This document shows positions 1-9,032 of a stretch of DNA of 64,000 nt, piece after piece (within the stretch, counting starts at the first letter, position 1; each line of letters starts with the position of its first letter). The stretch is taken from the NCBI GenBank assembly GCA_031402225.1, contig JANNSD010000050.1:72933-136932 (forward strand). The letters are read 5' to 3'. Under the pieces are notes generated by a model. The model ran no database searches. It saw only the letters and a program-made list of their open reading frames with translations, and was not told the origin of the DNA. The position numbers and the translations under genes are program-made. This DNA is from JAGGAG01 sp031402225. Lineage in GTDB: Bacteria; Gemmatimonadota; Gemmatimonadetes; Gemmatimonadales; GWC2-71-9.

Positions 1-1
1 C

Positions 2-2350
2 AGCAGCTACCTGACGCAAGTGCCGCCGCCGCAGGGGAATCCCCTCGCGGCGTGTAATGCCCAGGTGGTTACGTGCTCAAACGCCCTCCAGCCCGGCGGC
101 ACGGGGTTTCCCGAGGAACGCCAGACGCGTACGGTGCACATGCTGCTGGCGGATAGCCTGGTGGATCCTCGTGGCGTACGCCGAACCATCAAGTACGACG
201 CCAGTGGTGCGGTGACTGCCGAGGTAGACGAGTTCGGCAATAGCAACGCCCTCACCTACGATGCGGCTGGCCTATTGGCGACGTCCACCGCACGCTCCGG
301 TGAACTGACCCAGTTCAGCTACGACCTTCTCGGGCGGCGCACGCGCATCCAGTTTCCGAGTCGGTCGTACACGGATGAGATCAACCACATCAACCCTCCG
401 TTCGATACCATTTGGAACCCAAACCAGGTCGCCAAGGCCGATGACATCCAGACGGCCTATGATGCGCTTGGCCTTACGGAAACGCACACAAACCGCAACG
501 GGACGCTCAAGCGCTGGTTCAACGCCGACGGGTCGCTCCGCAAGCAAACCTGGCAGCCGACCGGGTTCGATCAGGCGGGCGTTGGGTCGCCCGGCAACTG
601 GACAGATGAGATCGAGTACGCGTATGACGCGGCCGGTGCGCGCGCCGTGATGCGCCACAACGCGGACTCGGTCGTGTATACCTATGCCGGCTCGGGCGAC
701 CTGCAGTCCATGCGCGTCAGGTTCGGGAAGGATGTCGCCCTCGCAAATCCCAACCGAATCTTCACCTTCGCCTGGGACCAACTGGGCCGTCGCCATGAGA
801 TCGTGTACCCGATCTTCTACAACGGGCAGGCCATGCGGGTCACCTGGCAGTACGATGCCGCGGGCAACCTCCGGCGCCTGGATTCGTTTCACGCACGCGG
901 AGCGTCAGTGAATACCCTGCGATTGACGCTCCGCAACCAGACGGTCGATCCCCTGGGGCACACGACGCTGCAGACCATGCAGTGCCCCTACTCAGGGACC
1001 GCACCCAGCGGCGGCAATCCGTGTGGCGGCGTTGAGATCGCGACCAGCACCGCAAACCGATACAGTGTCCAAGGCTGGCTGGTGAAGCAGGGGTCGGACA
1101 GCATGCGGTACGACATGAGCGGGAACCTGGTGCGCCGGTCGAGCACGTCGACCGACTCCACCATCTTCGACGTTTACCCACATCCAGACCTCGCCCCGAG
1201 CCCGGCGTCGAACCGCTTGTGGCGGTCCACCCAGGGATCGTACAGGACCATTTATGTCAACGACATCAACGGTGCGCGCGTCCGCGAGTATCAGTGGCCA
1301 GTGTCTGGCGTCAGCACCTATCGGTACTGGTACGACGGCCTCGGGCGACCGACTGGGTCGATAGACATCTTTCATGGAAGCTCCAGCAACTACGGTGCGG
1401 ACGCCTGTGGCTATGACCCGCTCGGCAACATGGTCAAGCCCTGTCAGACATCCCAGCCGGTCCTGACGCTGGATGGCGCCAATGTTGTCGGGTCGGGCCG
1501 TCCCGGTGGCAACTCCGTTCAGAACCCGGCGTGGAGCTTTGTGCACGGCCCGGGGACGGACGATCCGCTCATTGGCGTGTACAACAACGGGAACGTCTCG
1601 TATCCCACGTATACGATCTTCTACTACGTCACCGACGGCGCGGGGCGGCACCTGGCGGTTGGGGATACCTCCGGCTTTCTCACACCAGGTATGTACGCCG
1701 ACTATAATGAACGGGGTGGCGTCTACGCGGGCGGCACCTCCAGTGGGTTCTCCTTCGGCGCGAGTCGGTTCGACGGCGGGGCCACGCCGAGCAGGAGCTC
1801 CTTCTTCCGGAACCGGATCTATGACCAGGGAACCGGGCGATGGACGCAGGAAGATCCCATTGGCGTTGCGGGCGGCATCAATCTGTATCAGTTCAATGGG
1901 AATGACCCCGCATCCAACACCGATCCATTTGGGCTATGCCCTGACGCTTGTGTATTGGAAACCGCAGCAGTCATAGCCGTGGCACCCTTGATCAAAGCCG
2001 CCGTCGTCGGCGCCGTTCTGGCTGGAGCCGCATATGCCGGCAGCAAGTCAGATCAGATCGGAACCTGGTTCAGAAAGAAGACCGATGCTATACGCAAAGA
2101 GTGGGAGAAATTGAACGGTCAACCATGGCCAGCCGACCCGACGGGCCGGCCGCACGACGCCGACCATGATAATCCGTTGGCTGATGGCGGCTCGGACACG
2201 GCCGACAATGTTACGCCGCGACCGCACAACGAACACGTACAGCGCCACAAAGACCGCGGTGATTTCCGTCGGTGGGGGCGTCGCGCGCAGGAACAACCAC
2301 AAGGAGAGGCCGAAGGGGGCTCTTCGGCCTCGGGAAACAACGCGCCATGA
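2..2350 (+). CDS. Rhs/YD-repeat polymorphic toxin, C-terminal HNH nuclease tip (5' end outside window)
   Basis: The reading frame is open to the left edge, so only the last 782 residues are visible; a GTG at 20 is probably internal. YD-type repeats (YDAAG, YDLLGRR, YDPLGN) run through most of it, followed by the Rhs core signature RNRIYDQGTGRWTQEDPIG and NLYQFNGNDP. The core ends with DPFGL (1922-1936), the usual junction to a variable toxin tip. The tip (about 137 residues) has a hydrophobic alanine/valine-rich stretch and then an HNH-like motif: ADH, PLADGG, DN, and two spaced histidines before GDFRRWG. From family knowledge, Rhs proteins form a shell around a releasable toxin; DNA as the target is inferred from the HNH pattern. 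The stop overlaps the next gene (ATGA), as expected for toxin-immunity coupling. It is a paralogue of the Rhs gene at 15.3 kb. Confidence 0.88.
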   Translation, partial: SSYLTQVPPPQGNPLAACNAQVVTCSNALQPGGTGFPEERQTRTVHMLLADSLVDPRGVRRTIKYDASGAVTAEVDEFGNSNALTYDAAGLLATSTARSGELTQFSYDLLGRRTRIQFPSRSYTDEINHINPPFDTIWNPNQVAKADDIQTAYDALGLTETHTNRNGTLKRWFNADGSLRKQTWQPTGFDQAGVGSPGNWTDEIEYAYDAAGARAVMRHNADSVVYTYAGSGDLQSMRVRFGKDVALANPNRIFTFAWDQLGRRHEIVYPIFYNGQAMRVTWQYDAAGNLRRLDSFHARGASVNTLRLTLRNQTVDPLGHTTLQTMQCPYSGTAPSGGNPCGGVEIATSTANRYSVQGWLVKQGSDSMRYDMSGNLVRRSSTSTDSTIFDVYPHPDLAPSPASNRLWRSTQGSYRTIYVNDINGARVREYQWPVSGVSTYRYWYDGLGRPTGSIDIFHGSSSNYGADACGYDPLGNMVKPCQTSQPVLTLDGANVVGSGRPGGNSVQNPAWSFVHGPGTDDPLIGVYNNGNVSYPTYTIFYYVTDGAGRHLAVGDTSGFLTPGMYADYNERGGVYAGGTSSGFSFGASRFDGGATPSRSSFFRNRIYDQGTGRWTQEDPIGVAGGINLYQFNGNDPASNTDPFGLCPDACVLETAAVIAVAPLIKAAVVGAVLAGAAYAGSKSDQIGTWFRKKTDAIRKEWEKLNGQPWPADPTGRPHDADHDNPLADGGSDTADNVTPRPHNEHVQRHKDRGDFRRWGRRAQEQPQGEAEGGSSASGNNAP
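2306..2331. other. 10-bp inverted repeat at the toxin/immunity junction
   Basis: GAGGCCGAAG (2306-2315) is the exact reverse complement of CTTCGGCCTC (2322-2331), with a 6-base loop. It lies in the last codons of the Rhs gene, 16 bases before the immunity ATG. No T-run follows, so it is a poor intrinsic terminator. It could shape translation or mRNA stability at the junction. Confidence 0.5.
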
Positions 2351-2817
2351 GTGAACCTCCAATTTTAGGCCTATCGTCGGCCGATAAGGTTTCGGGAGCA
2401 ACACCCGAAGAGACCGCCTCGCTGCGGCGACAATCGGATATGGCGCGACAGTTCCTGAATGCTCAGCATTGGTGCGGGGGCGTTCACGACGTGTTGTCGG
2501 GACTTCAGATACCCGATATCGTTGGAGTATTGCTTTGCAGAGTGGTGCCAGCGGAGCCCGATGTTGATGAGTGGCTCTGGGTGATTGTCGGCGACCTCCC
2601 GCCGGCCTATATCGTCATGGACAATGCCGAGAATGCGGAGGCCGCTCTGGAGGCATATGTTGGCGAAATGCGCGCTTGGGCTGAAGCCGTTCAACTCGGG
2701 CAGCCTACCGACGAGTTGATTCCTGTGAACGTAGAGCCGACACCAGCCAACGCTGATCTGCTGTTGGGTCGCTTGCAACTTCTCGATGCATACTTGGAGC
2801 AAGAGGACGATTCCTGA
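2347..2817 (+). CDS. Candidate immunity protein for the HNH Rhs toxin
   Basis: A 156-residue acidic, soluble protein with no signal peptide. The ATG at 2347 overlaps the toxin stop (ATGA), which picks this start over upstream in-frame codons. The middle contains a beta-strand-like segment (LWVIVGDLPPAYIV), then an alpha-rich part with AEAALEAYVGEMRAW and PVNVEPT, and ends LLDAYLEQEDDS. Position, size and charge fit a cytoplasmic antitoxin that binds the HNH tip, as in contact-dependent toxin systems. The immunity role is inferred from context; I cannot name its family with certainty. Confidence 0.7.
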   Translation: MSEPPILGLSSADKVSGATPEETASLRRQSDMARQFLNAQHWCGGVHDVLSGLQIPDIVGVLLCRVVPAEPDVDEWLWVIVGDLPPAYIVMDNAENAEAALEAYVGEMRAWAEAVQLGQPTDELIPVNVEPTPANADLLLGRLQLLDAYLEQEDDS

Positions 2818-2914
2818 TCGGGGCCTGGGGCCTTCCGCCAGGTGGCCGGGACTAACCGGACCCACCTCTACAACATCAACAGACGCCTTCGAGGGGTAAC
2901 CTGGGTGCGACGAG

Positions 2915-3285
2915 ATGGTACCCGTAAGCTCCCCCGTAGCCTATACGGATTCGTTTGGGCTCTGCATTTCGATGCCCACTTTCGCTTTGGCGTTGGCCAG
3001 TAGATGGTGCGCACGCGGCGAATTGGTTGGTGCTGTTTTTGGAACACTCATTGAACCCGCCGCTGAACGATTGTATCGGCGGCCGCGGGTGCGCAGATCG
3101 GCAGCGCACTCGGACTTGCCGTCGCGCTCTCTGACGTGCCATCATCAGCAGGGGAGATGTAGAAGGAAAGTTACAGAAAACCAGGCGCCAGCTTCGCGGC
3201 AGCATACCTCGCGGCGGTTGCCGGGCTCACTGCTGCCGAAGTTCTTGGCGGCGGACCGGCTGGTGTCTGCAAAGTGCCTGCATAG
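2915..3285 (+). pseudogene. Decayed orphan Rhs C-terminal tip
   Basis: The sequence opens with SSPVAYTDSFGL, which matches the Rhs core end seen in the two full genes (NPVSYTDPFGL), but no YD-repeat body precedes it. After the junction one frame reads VGAVFGTLIEP. Near 3064 the plausible coding frame shifts to one reading IVSAAAGAQIGSALGLAVAL, which is stopped by TAG at 3160-3162. It then resumes in the same frame as GASFAAAYLAAVAGLTAAEVLG up to TAG 3283. A frameshift plus in-frame stops indicate a displaced toxin tip that is no longer translated whole. Its original activity is not recognisable. Confidence 0.55.
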
Positions 3286-3362
3286 CACGTTGACATGTGC
3301 TGCGCTGCTGACGGCGCCAGACTCCCCTCCCCGCCATCACAACCTTGGGCGAGAAGGGCATG

Positions 3363-3722
3363 TCAATACCTGGGAAGCCGCACGCCCAGCTTGCGGAACG
3401 CAGCCTTGGCATCGTCGTTCAACATGCGCTTGATCACGGGATGCAGATTCGCGGCTTTGGGCACCGACAGCACTCCGATTCGGACGAACGTCATCGGTGT
3501 TGTGACATACCATGACCACGGTGTGGCAATGGGCCAGGTTCCCCGGCCTGGGAGTTTGTGGCCAGCCGACTGCAGCATCGCTTCATGGCTTCCACATGGA
3601 GAACAGATCTCTTTTCCGGTGGCAAGGCTGATTGCGCCGGGGAACTGGCCGGCCTGCAGGTCGTTAGGTATTAAGTGGGCGCAGCGCGGGCACATGCGGA
3701 CCATTCGTCGACCACGAGGCAT
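3363..3722 (-). CDS. Small zinc-ribbon protein of unknown function
   Basis: A 119-residue product. CPRC and, 25 residues on, CSPC form a four-cysteine zinc-ribbon pattern around NDLQAGQFPGAISLATGKEI, a layout I associate with uncharacterised accessory or phage-type proteins. The ATG at 3722 is chosen because AGGAG lies about 8 bases upstream on the minus strand; the frame continues open to 3851 without an equally good start. The C-terminal part (HPVIKRMLNDDAKAAFRKLG) looks helical. No partner gene is adjacent, and function is unknown. Confidence 0.5.
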   Translation of the reverse strand: MPRGRRMVRMCPRCAHLIPNDLQAGQFPGAISLATGKEICSPCGSHEAMLQSAGHKLPGRGTWPIATPWSWYVTTPMTFVRIGVLSVPKAANLHPVIKRMLNDDAKAAFRKLGVRLPRY

Positions 3723-4569
3723 TGGCAGTTCTCCTGTTGTGATGGCGAGGGTGTACCTGGTGCGACAGGAACGCTCTCCGGCACCATAGTCGAAGGCCGA
3801 GAAAAGCCAGTCTGCTGGTCGCCACCGTAACGCGCTCGAGTTGAGTTCCAAGTCCTCGGAGGCGCGCCATCCGATCCCGACCCCTTCCCCAAGAGGGATT
3901 CATTCGGCGCCCCGTAGCTCGGGTAGATGAAGCTTGCTGTGACTGTGTCTCCAGCCTCCAGTGAGCCATCTCGCCGCCCCGCGATGCCCCGATGTCGGGC
4001 GGGCCGCGAAAATTCGCACCAATAGCGGGGTCTGGATCCAGAAACGGGGGGCCGACCTCCAATAGGTCGGACGACGAGGCGGAGAGCTGAACTGGTGGCG
4101 TGCGCGTGCCGGTTCCTAGATCCGCAGCCTCGTCGCCATCTGATCCCGCGCTGGGATCGACGACAGGCCGGCCGGGGCCGAGAGAGCGATGGAGCCCGCC
4201 GGAGCTGGTTCGCTGTCACGTTACATACGAATCGCAAAAAACAATACACCACAAGACTTGAATGAGCATCTTATCAGGCGAAATATGACGTACTCAGTCG
4301 TGCCGACCCATGGCGCTTCTTCATAGTCAATTTCTCAATCTGCTGACCTCCTCAGACCACGGGTAGTCCCCGAATGAGGTCAACCATGCTGGGCTCAGCT
4401 AGTACTTGACGCTCCCTGTAGAATTGCCGAGGTCATTTGACACTTGGTTGAGGGTGATGGCACACGATAGTGCTGGCGACGGCGCCAACCGCTAAGGGGA
4501 GGAGCAATCCCCAGGCGTGGCGTCGCGCGTCGGACACGGGCCATCTCAACCCACACAGACGAGCCCCAC
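3723..4569. other. Gap of about 850 bases without a convincing gene
   Basis: No ORF here combines a start, a ribosome site and a recognisable product. On the minus strand between about 4060 and 3723, protein-like pieces occur in different frames (LEVGPPFLDPDPAIGANF, then AGDTVTASFIYPSYGAPNESLLG, then ALRWRPADWLFSAFDYGAGE). This could be a frameshifted remnant upstream of the zinc-ribbon gene, but high-GC noise could look the same. From about 4200 to 4450 the base composition is clearly more AT-rich than its surroundings. Any promoter for the T2SS region would have to lie in this gap. Confidence 0.4.
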
Positions 4570-5538
4570 ATGCTTACTGCCGATCTTCTGTTCGGGTTGA
4601 CGCCTCCCATGGCGAGGGTGCGGAGGCAGGCCGAGCGCGCTGCACAGCACACCAAGCCATTCCTGATTCGTGGCGAGTCCGGTACCGGCAAGACGCTCCT
4701 TGCCAGGTTCATCCACGGGCTATCCGCGCGAGCCAACGCGGCGTTCATCGCCACGTCGGCCTTCGGAATCTCGGAGTCGCTGGCGCAATCGGCGCTGGGT
4801 GGACATCGTCGGGGTGCGTTCACGGGCGCCATCGAGTCACAGACCGGACTGCTCGCCGCGGCCAACCGGGGCACCCTGTTCCTGGATGAGATCGGCGATG
4901 CCAGTATCCAGCTGCAGGGCCTGCTGCTCGAGTTCCTCGACCATGGCACGGCGCGTCAGGTGGGTGACGTTCGCTCAGCACCCGTCGACGTGCGCCTCAT
5001 CGGTGCGACGAACGCGCCGATCGAAGACCGCATCGCTGCGGATCGGTTTCGGTCCGACCTGTGGTTTCGCTTCGGGTACTTCGGAGTCACCCTGTCGCCT
5101 CTCTGCGAGCGACGCCGCGACATCCCTGCGCTGTCGACGTACTTCCTGGAGCAATGCACCGTAAAAGACAGGGAACGCCGCAACCTTGTACTGACTCCCG
5201 CTGCCATGACACTACTCTCCTCCGCCCCATGGCCCAGCAATATCCGCGGGCTCAAGAACGCCCTGGAATACGCGGCATACGAAACGGAAGATGACGTGAT
5301 CGATGTGGAGCACCTCCCCGAGGAATTGTCCCAGGCCACCGGACAACAGCAGCGACGCTGCCCGGAGGATCGACAGGAGGAGGCGCTGGCCTGCCTCGCC
5401 AGTACCCACGGGAACCTCACCCGGGCCGCGCAGCGGTTCGGTGTCTCACGACAGCACTTCTACCGCATTCTCGGCGATGCCGCCCGGCGCGCGACTGGAA
5501 CCGACCAGGTGTCACGCAGGAGGCGACAGGAGACGTAA
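4570..5538 (+). CDS. Sigma-54 activator, AAA+ plus Fis HTH, no sensory domain
   Basis: A 322-residue enhancer-binding protein. Walker A GESGTGKT lies at about 35-42, the sigma-54 contact loop GAFTGA at about 82-87, Walker B LFLDEIGD at about 102-110, and arginine-rich FRSDLWFRFG further on. A Fis-type helix-turn-helix (NLTRAAQRFGVSRQHFYRIL) sits near the C terminus. There is no receiver, GAF or PAS domain, so the layout is PspF-like. Family knowledge: such proteins hydrolyse ATP to open sigma-54 promoters. It directly precedes gspE, and a matching activator closes the operon at 14220, so control of the secretion/Rhs region is the likely role. What silences it is not visible. Confidence 0.88.
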   Translation: MLTADLLFGLTPPMARVRRQAERAAQHTKPFLIRGESGTGKTLLARFIHGLSARANAAFIATSAFGISESLAQSALGGHRRGAFTGAIESQTGLLAAANRGTLFLDEIGDASIQLQGLLLEFLDHGTARQVGDVRSAPVDVRLIGATNAPIEDRIAADRFRSDLWFRFGYFGVTLSPLCERRRDIPALSTYFLEQCTVKDRERRNLVLTPAAMTLLSSAPWPSNIRGLKNALEYAAYETEDDVIDVEHLPEELSQATGQQQRRCPEDRQEEALACLASTHGNLTRAAQRFGVSRQHFYRILGDAARRATGTDQVSRRRRQET

Positions 5539-5601
5539 CCGTGACACCGTCCCGCCAACGTCAGCAACTCGCAACTGGCGGCACCTGAATGCCTTGACTG
5601 C

Positions 5602-7152
5602 GTGCCTGTCGCGGCACATCACCTGCCCTTTGCCATCGCGTCTCCTTCACGGCGGCGACCGATCCAGCCTCACCTGCAGAGTACGCTCCCGATCGCGGAC
5701 GCGTTCCTGGCCGAATACCTGGAGTTCTATCGCATGCTACCACTCGAGTGCACCGATGCGGTGCTGCGGGTGGCGGTGTGTGGAGAACCAAATGCCGACG
5801 CGCTGGAAGACTTGCGGCAGTCATACGGGCGCGAACTCGAGCTGCAGCCGGTCACTGCCGAGGTGCTGGCGGATGCGATCCGGCGGTCGTTCGGCGCCGG
5901 GGAATCAGTTGTCGAGCTCGTTCGCGACCTCACGACGGCCTTTGCCGTCCCAGATGGCGTCGATCAGTCCCTGACCGATGTCCGGGCGCTCGCGAACCAG
6001 GCGCCGGTCATCCGCTTCGTGAACCTGCTGATCCGCGAGGCGCACCAGGCAACAGCCAGCGATATCCATTTGGAGGCAACCCGGGATGGACTGCGCGTGC
6101 GCCTCCGGATCGACGGGGTGCTGAGCGAGCTGCCGAGTCCACCGCGGAGCCTTCAACTGGCCGTCGTATCCCGCATCAAGCTCCTGGCTGAACTCGACAT
6201 TGCGGAGCGGCGCGTGCCGCTCGATGGTCGGATCAGGGTGCGACTGGAAGAGCGCGAGCTGGACATGCGTGTCTCGACGGTACCGACCCTCTACGGCGAG
6301 TCGGTGGTGCTTCGCTTGCTGGATCGGGGCGGACGCCCGGTCAGTCTCGAAGAGCTGGGCATGCCGCCAGGACTGCTCGACTCCTTCCGCCGCCTGGCGG
6401 AGCGCCCGCATGGGATTGTGCTGGTCTCGGGTCCCACCGGGAGTGGGAAGACCACGACGCTCTACGCCGCGCTGGGCCTGCGACATCCTGCCGCCGAAAA
6501 AATCATCACTGTCGAAGACCCGGTTGAGTATCACCTTGCCGGGATCACGCAGGTCCCGGTGCATGCCGCCGCAGGCATGACGTTCGCGGCCGCCCTCCGC
6601 AGCCTCCTCCGGCAGGATCCCGACGTGCTGATGGTGGGCGAGATGCGCGACGCCGAAACGGCGGGCATCGCCATTCAGGCCGCAATGACCGGGCATCTGG
6701 TCCTCTCCACTGTCCACACAAATGATGCGGTCAGCGCCATCGCCCGGCTCGTCGATCTCAAGGTGGAGCCGTACATGATCGCAGGGTCGATTGAAGGGGT
6801 GTTGGCCCAGCGGCTGGTGCGACGGACATGTCCTGATTGCCGATCGAAGTACCACCCAGACCCCGCACTGGTGTCGTTCCTGGCCGGCCGGCCCGTAGGC
6901 AAGGTGGCGATGGAGCGGGGCCTGGGATGCAATCGCTGCCGGCACACCGGCTTCCGCGGCAGGGTCGGCATTTTCGAACTCCTCGTGATGACCGACGAAC
7001 TACGCCAGCAGCTTCTCGGCACGATCGACGTGGTCGCGATGCGGCAGGTGGCGCGCGACCAGGGGCTCGTGGGGCTGCGTGAGGATGCGTGGGTGAAGGT
7101 GCAGGCAGGCATTACTACGGTGGAGGAGGTGCTGCGTGTCGTCCAGAACTAG
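5602..7152 (+). CDS. gspE: Type II secretion ATPase GspE
   Basis: A 516-residue secretion ATPase that powers pseudopilus assembly from the cytoplasm. An N-terminal GspE-type domain is followed by the catalytic core: Walker A GPTGSGKTT (about residue 276), Asp box VEDPVEYH, Walker B LLRQDPDVLMVGEMRD and His box HLVLSTVHTND. A four-cysteine zinc motif (CPDC and CNRC, 30-odd residues apart) is typical of GspE/PilB. The start is uncertain: GTG 5602 is used here, with an ATG at 5734 as a shorter option. The 3' end overlaps gspG. Gene order E-G-F-H-I-J-K identifies a type II system rather than a type IV pilus. Confidence 0.9.
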   Translation: MPVAAHHLPFAIASPSRRRPIQPHLQSTLPIADAFLAEYLEFYRMLPLECTDAVLRVAVCGEPNADALEDLRQSYGRELELQPVTAEVLADAIRRSFGAGESVVELVRDLTTAFAVPDGVDQSLTDVRALANQAPVIRFVNLLIREAHQATASDIHLEATRDGLRVRLRIDGVLSELPSPPRSLQLAVVSRIKLLAELDIAERRVPLDGRIRVRLEERELDMRVSTVPTLYGESVVLRLLDRGGRPVSLEELGMPPGLLDSFRRLAERPHGIVLVSGPTGSGKTTTLYAALGLRHPAAEKIITVEDPVEYHLAGITQVPVHAAAGMTFAAALRSLLRQDPDVLMVGEMRDAETAGIAIQAAMTGHLVLSTVHTNDAVSAIARLVDLKVEPYMIAGSIEGVLAQRLVRRTCPDCRSKYHPDPALVSFLAGRPVGKVAMERGLGCNRCRHTGFRGRVGIFELLVMTDELRQQLLGTIDVVAMRQVARDQGLVGLREDAWVKVQAGITTVEEVLRVVQN

Positions 7153-7573
7153 GGGTGGCTTCACGCTCATCGAGCTGCTGGTGGTGATCACGGTACTCGC
7201 CATTCTCGCCTCGATGGTGGGTCCCATGGTCTTCCGGAACGTGGGCGACGCCAAGGTCTCAGCGGCGCGCTCGCAACTGGACATCTTCGCCCTGGCGCTG
7301 GATTCGTACCGGCTGGACAACGACTACTACCCGAGCACAGCCCAGGGCCTGGAGGCGCTGATGCGCCCGCCCAACGGCGAACCAGCCCGCAACTGGCGCG
7401 GGCCCTACCTGAAGCGGGCGATACCGATGGATCCGTGGGGGAAGCCGTACCACTACGCAAGCCCGGTGCGAGGAACAGACGACTACGAAGTGACAAGCCT
7501 TGGACGGGACGGGAATACCGGCGGAAGCGGTGAGGACGCCGACCTGAGCAGCGGAGAGCAGGCACCCCGGTGA
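7136..7573 (+). CDS. gspG: Major pseudopilin GspG
   Basis: 145 residues. A short basic leader ends in the prepilin peptidase site G/FTLIELLVV, followed by the hydrophobic N-terminal helix with Glu5. The globular part carries GspG hallmarks: LDSYRLDNDYYPST, GLEALM, WRGPYLK and DPWGKPYHY, with acidic residues near the C terminus where GspG binds calcium. It would be the main subunit of the periplasmic pseudopilus. GTG start at 7136 lies inside gspE, giving a 17-base overlap. No prepilin peptidase gene is present in the window, so processing depends on one encoded elsewhere. Confidence 0.95.
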   Translation: MSSRTRGGFTLIELLVVITVLAILASMVGPMVFRNVGDAKVSAARSQLDIFALALDSYRLDNDYYPSTAQGLEALMRPPNGEPARNWRGPYLKRAIPMDPWGKPYHYASPVRGTDDYEVTSLGRDGNTGGSGEDADLSSGEQAPR

Positions 7574-8760
7574 CGACTCGCTACCGCTTCCGTGCCGCAG
7601 GACCGAGTGGCAAGGTGACGAGGGGGACGCTGGACGCTACGTCGCTCGCCGATGCGGGAAGCCTGCTGCTCCAGCGTGGCATGCACCCCATCGACCTGTC
7701 ACTCGCGCCGCCAGGCACGGAGCGACGCCCGGCGCCGCGGCAGCAACTGGCGCTCGTGTTCCGGAGCCTCGCGTCACTTCGTGAGGCAGGCGTGCCGCTG
7801 GAGCGGGCGGTTCGATGCACCCTTCCACTCGCCACGGGACGCCTCCACGGCGCGCTGGTTCGCGCGCTCGCACAGCTAACCGCCGGCTGCATGTTGGCCG
7901 ACGCGCTGAGCGAAGGCGACGCGGTCCTGCCACCGCTCGTAACCGGTATGCTGCGCGCTGGGGAGCGGGCGGGGCAGTTGACGCAGGCCCTGGCGCAGGC
8001 CGCGGAGCAGCTGGAGCATGAGGCGGAATTCCAGGCGCGGCTTCGGCAGGCGCTGGCGTACCCGATGCTGCTCACCGTGGCAGGCCTTGCATCCATCGGA
8101 GTCATCGTCGGCGTCGTGATTCCGCGCTTCAGTATCCTCCTCAACGATTTCGGTCAGGAATTGCCCCCATCGACGCGGGCACTCCTGGGGCTCTCGTCCT
8201 TTGTTCAGCACCGGTGGCCGCTGCTTCTCAGCGCGGCGGCAGCGGCCTGCGTCCTCGTTTGGCAGCGCTGGCAGAGCCCCGATGGCCGAAGAGGGCTGCA
8301 GTCGTGGCTCCTGTCAGTGCCCTATCTGGGCTCCTTGCAGCACTCCCTGATCAGTGCGCGAATCCTCAGGGCATTCGCCTCAGCGATGGGTGCCGGCGTT
8401 CCGCTGCTGGCGGCCCTTCAGGCAGCAGGGGAGGCCGCAGGCAACGCCGCAATACTGGCCCGTCTCGAACAGGCGGGAACGATGGTCGCCGAGGGGCAAC
8501 CGGCGAGCGCGGCCCTCGCGACAACCAAGTCGCTGTCACAACTCGCGACCGACCTGCTTGCGGTCGGCGAAGGGAGCGGCCAGCTGGGCGCCATGGCGGC
8601 ACGCGCCGCTTCCCTGCTCGCGGCCGACGGTGAGCGCCGACTGCAGACACTGGTGCGGATGCTCGAGCCTGCGCTGGTGGTGCTCTTCGGTGGCCTGACC
8701 ACCTTCGTGGCCGCGGCCCTGCTTCAGGCGGTCTATAGCATCCGCCCGGGGGGCACCTGA
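7570..8760 (+). CDS. gspF: Type II secretion inner-membrane platform protein GspF
   Basis: 396 residues with two T2SF repeats. Each has a cytoplasmic helical domain (LASLREAGVPLERAV; FASAMGAGVPLLAAL) followed by membrane segments (LLTVAGLASIGVIVGVVIP, LLLSAAAAACVLVW, and the C-terminal VVLFGGLTTFVAAALLQAVY). It anchors the ATPase GspE to the assembly platform. GTG 7570 overlaps the gspG stop (GTGA). Length and repeat structure are normal for the family. Confidence 0.93.
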   Translation: MTTRYRFRAAGPSGKVTRGTLDATSLADAGSLLLQRGMHPIDLSLAPPGTERRPAPRQQLALVFRSLASLREAGVPLERAVRCTLPLATGRLHGALVRALAQLTAGCMLADALSEGDAVLPPLVTGMLRAGERAGQLTQALAQAAEQLEHEAEFQARLRQALAYPMLLTVAGLASIGVIVGVVIPRFSILLNDFGQELPPSTRALLGLSSFVQHRWPLLLSAAAAACVLVWQRWQSPDGRRGLQSWLLSVPYLGSLQHSLISARILRAFASAMGAGVPLLAALQAAGEAAGNAAILARLEQAGTMVAEGQPASAALATTKSLSQLATDLLAVGEGSGQLGAMAARAASLLAADGERRLQTLVRMLEPALVVLFGGLTTFVAAALLQAVYSIRPGGT

Positions 8761-9032
8761 TGCGTGGCTTCACATTGCTCGAGCTGATGGTGGCGCTGGC
8801 CGTCCTCGGCCTCCTGAGCGGCGTGAGCGCCCTGGCATTCGGCCGACTCCGCCGTCCTGATTCGGCCGATCCACCACAGCAAATGGCAGCGGCGCAGCGG
8901 AAGGCGGTGCGGAGCGGCCGCAGAGTCGTTCTCACACTGGGGCGGGACACGGTGTCGTTCCTCCCGGATGGCCGGGCAGTCGGGCGAGGGGCAGATCCTC
9001 TCACCGGAGAAGCCCGTGCTGCCACGAAATGA
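8760..9032 (+). CDS. gspH: Minor pseudopilin, GspH type
   Basis: 90 residues, short for GspH (commonly about 150-190). The prepilin cleavage site G/FTLLELMVALAVLG comes almost immediately (leader MRG), followed by a hydrophobic helix and a small beta-rich tail (RRVVLTLGRDTVSFLPDGRAVG) typical of GspH/FimT. Position between gspF and gspI matches gspH. ATG 8760 shares one base with the gspF stop. The reduced globular domain is the oddity. Confidence 0.75.
   Translation: MRGFTLLELMVALAVLGLLSGVSALAFGRLRRPDSADPPQQMAAAQRKAVRSGRRVVLTLGRDTVSFLPDGRAVGRGADPLTGEARAATK

Noticed and set aside
3671..4252. 193-codon minus-strand ORF before the zinc-ribbon gene
   Set aside because: Protein-like phrases switch frame along the region, so no single ORF is convincing; at most a frameshifted remnant.
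4456..4475. TGGCACACGATAGTGCT before the first activator gene as a sigma-54 promoter
   Set aside because: GG and GC are separated by 11 bases instead of 10; sigma-54 does not tolerate this spacing.
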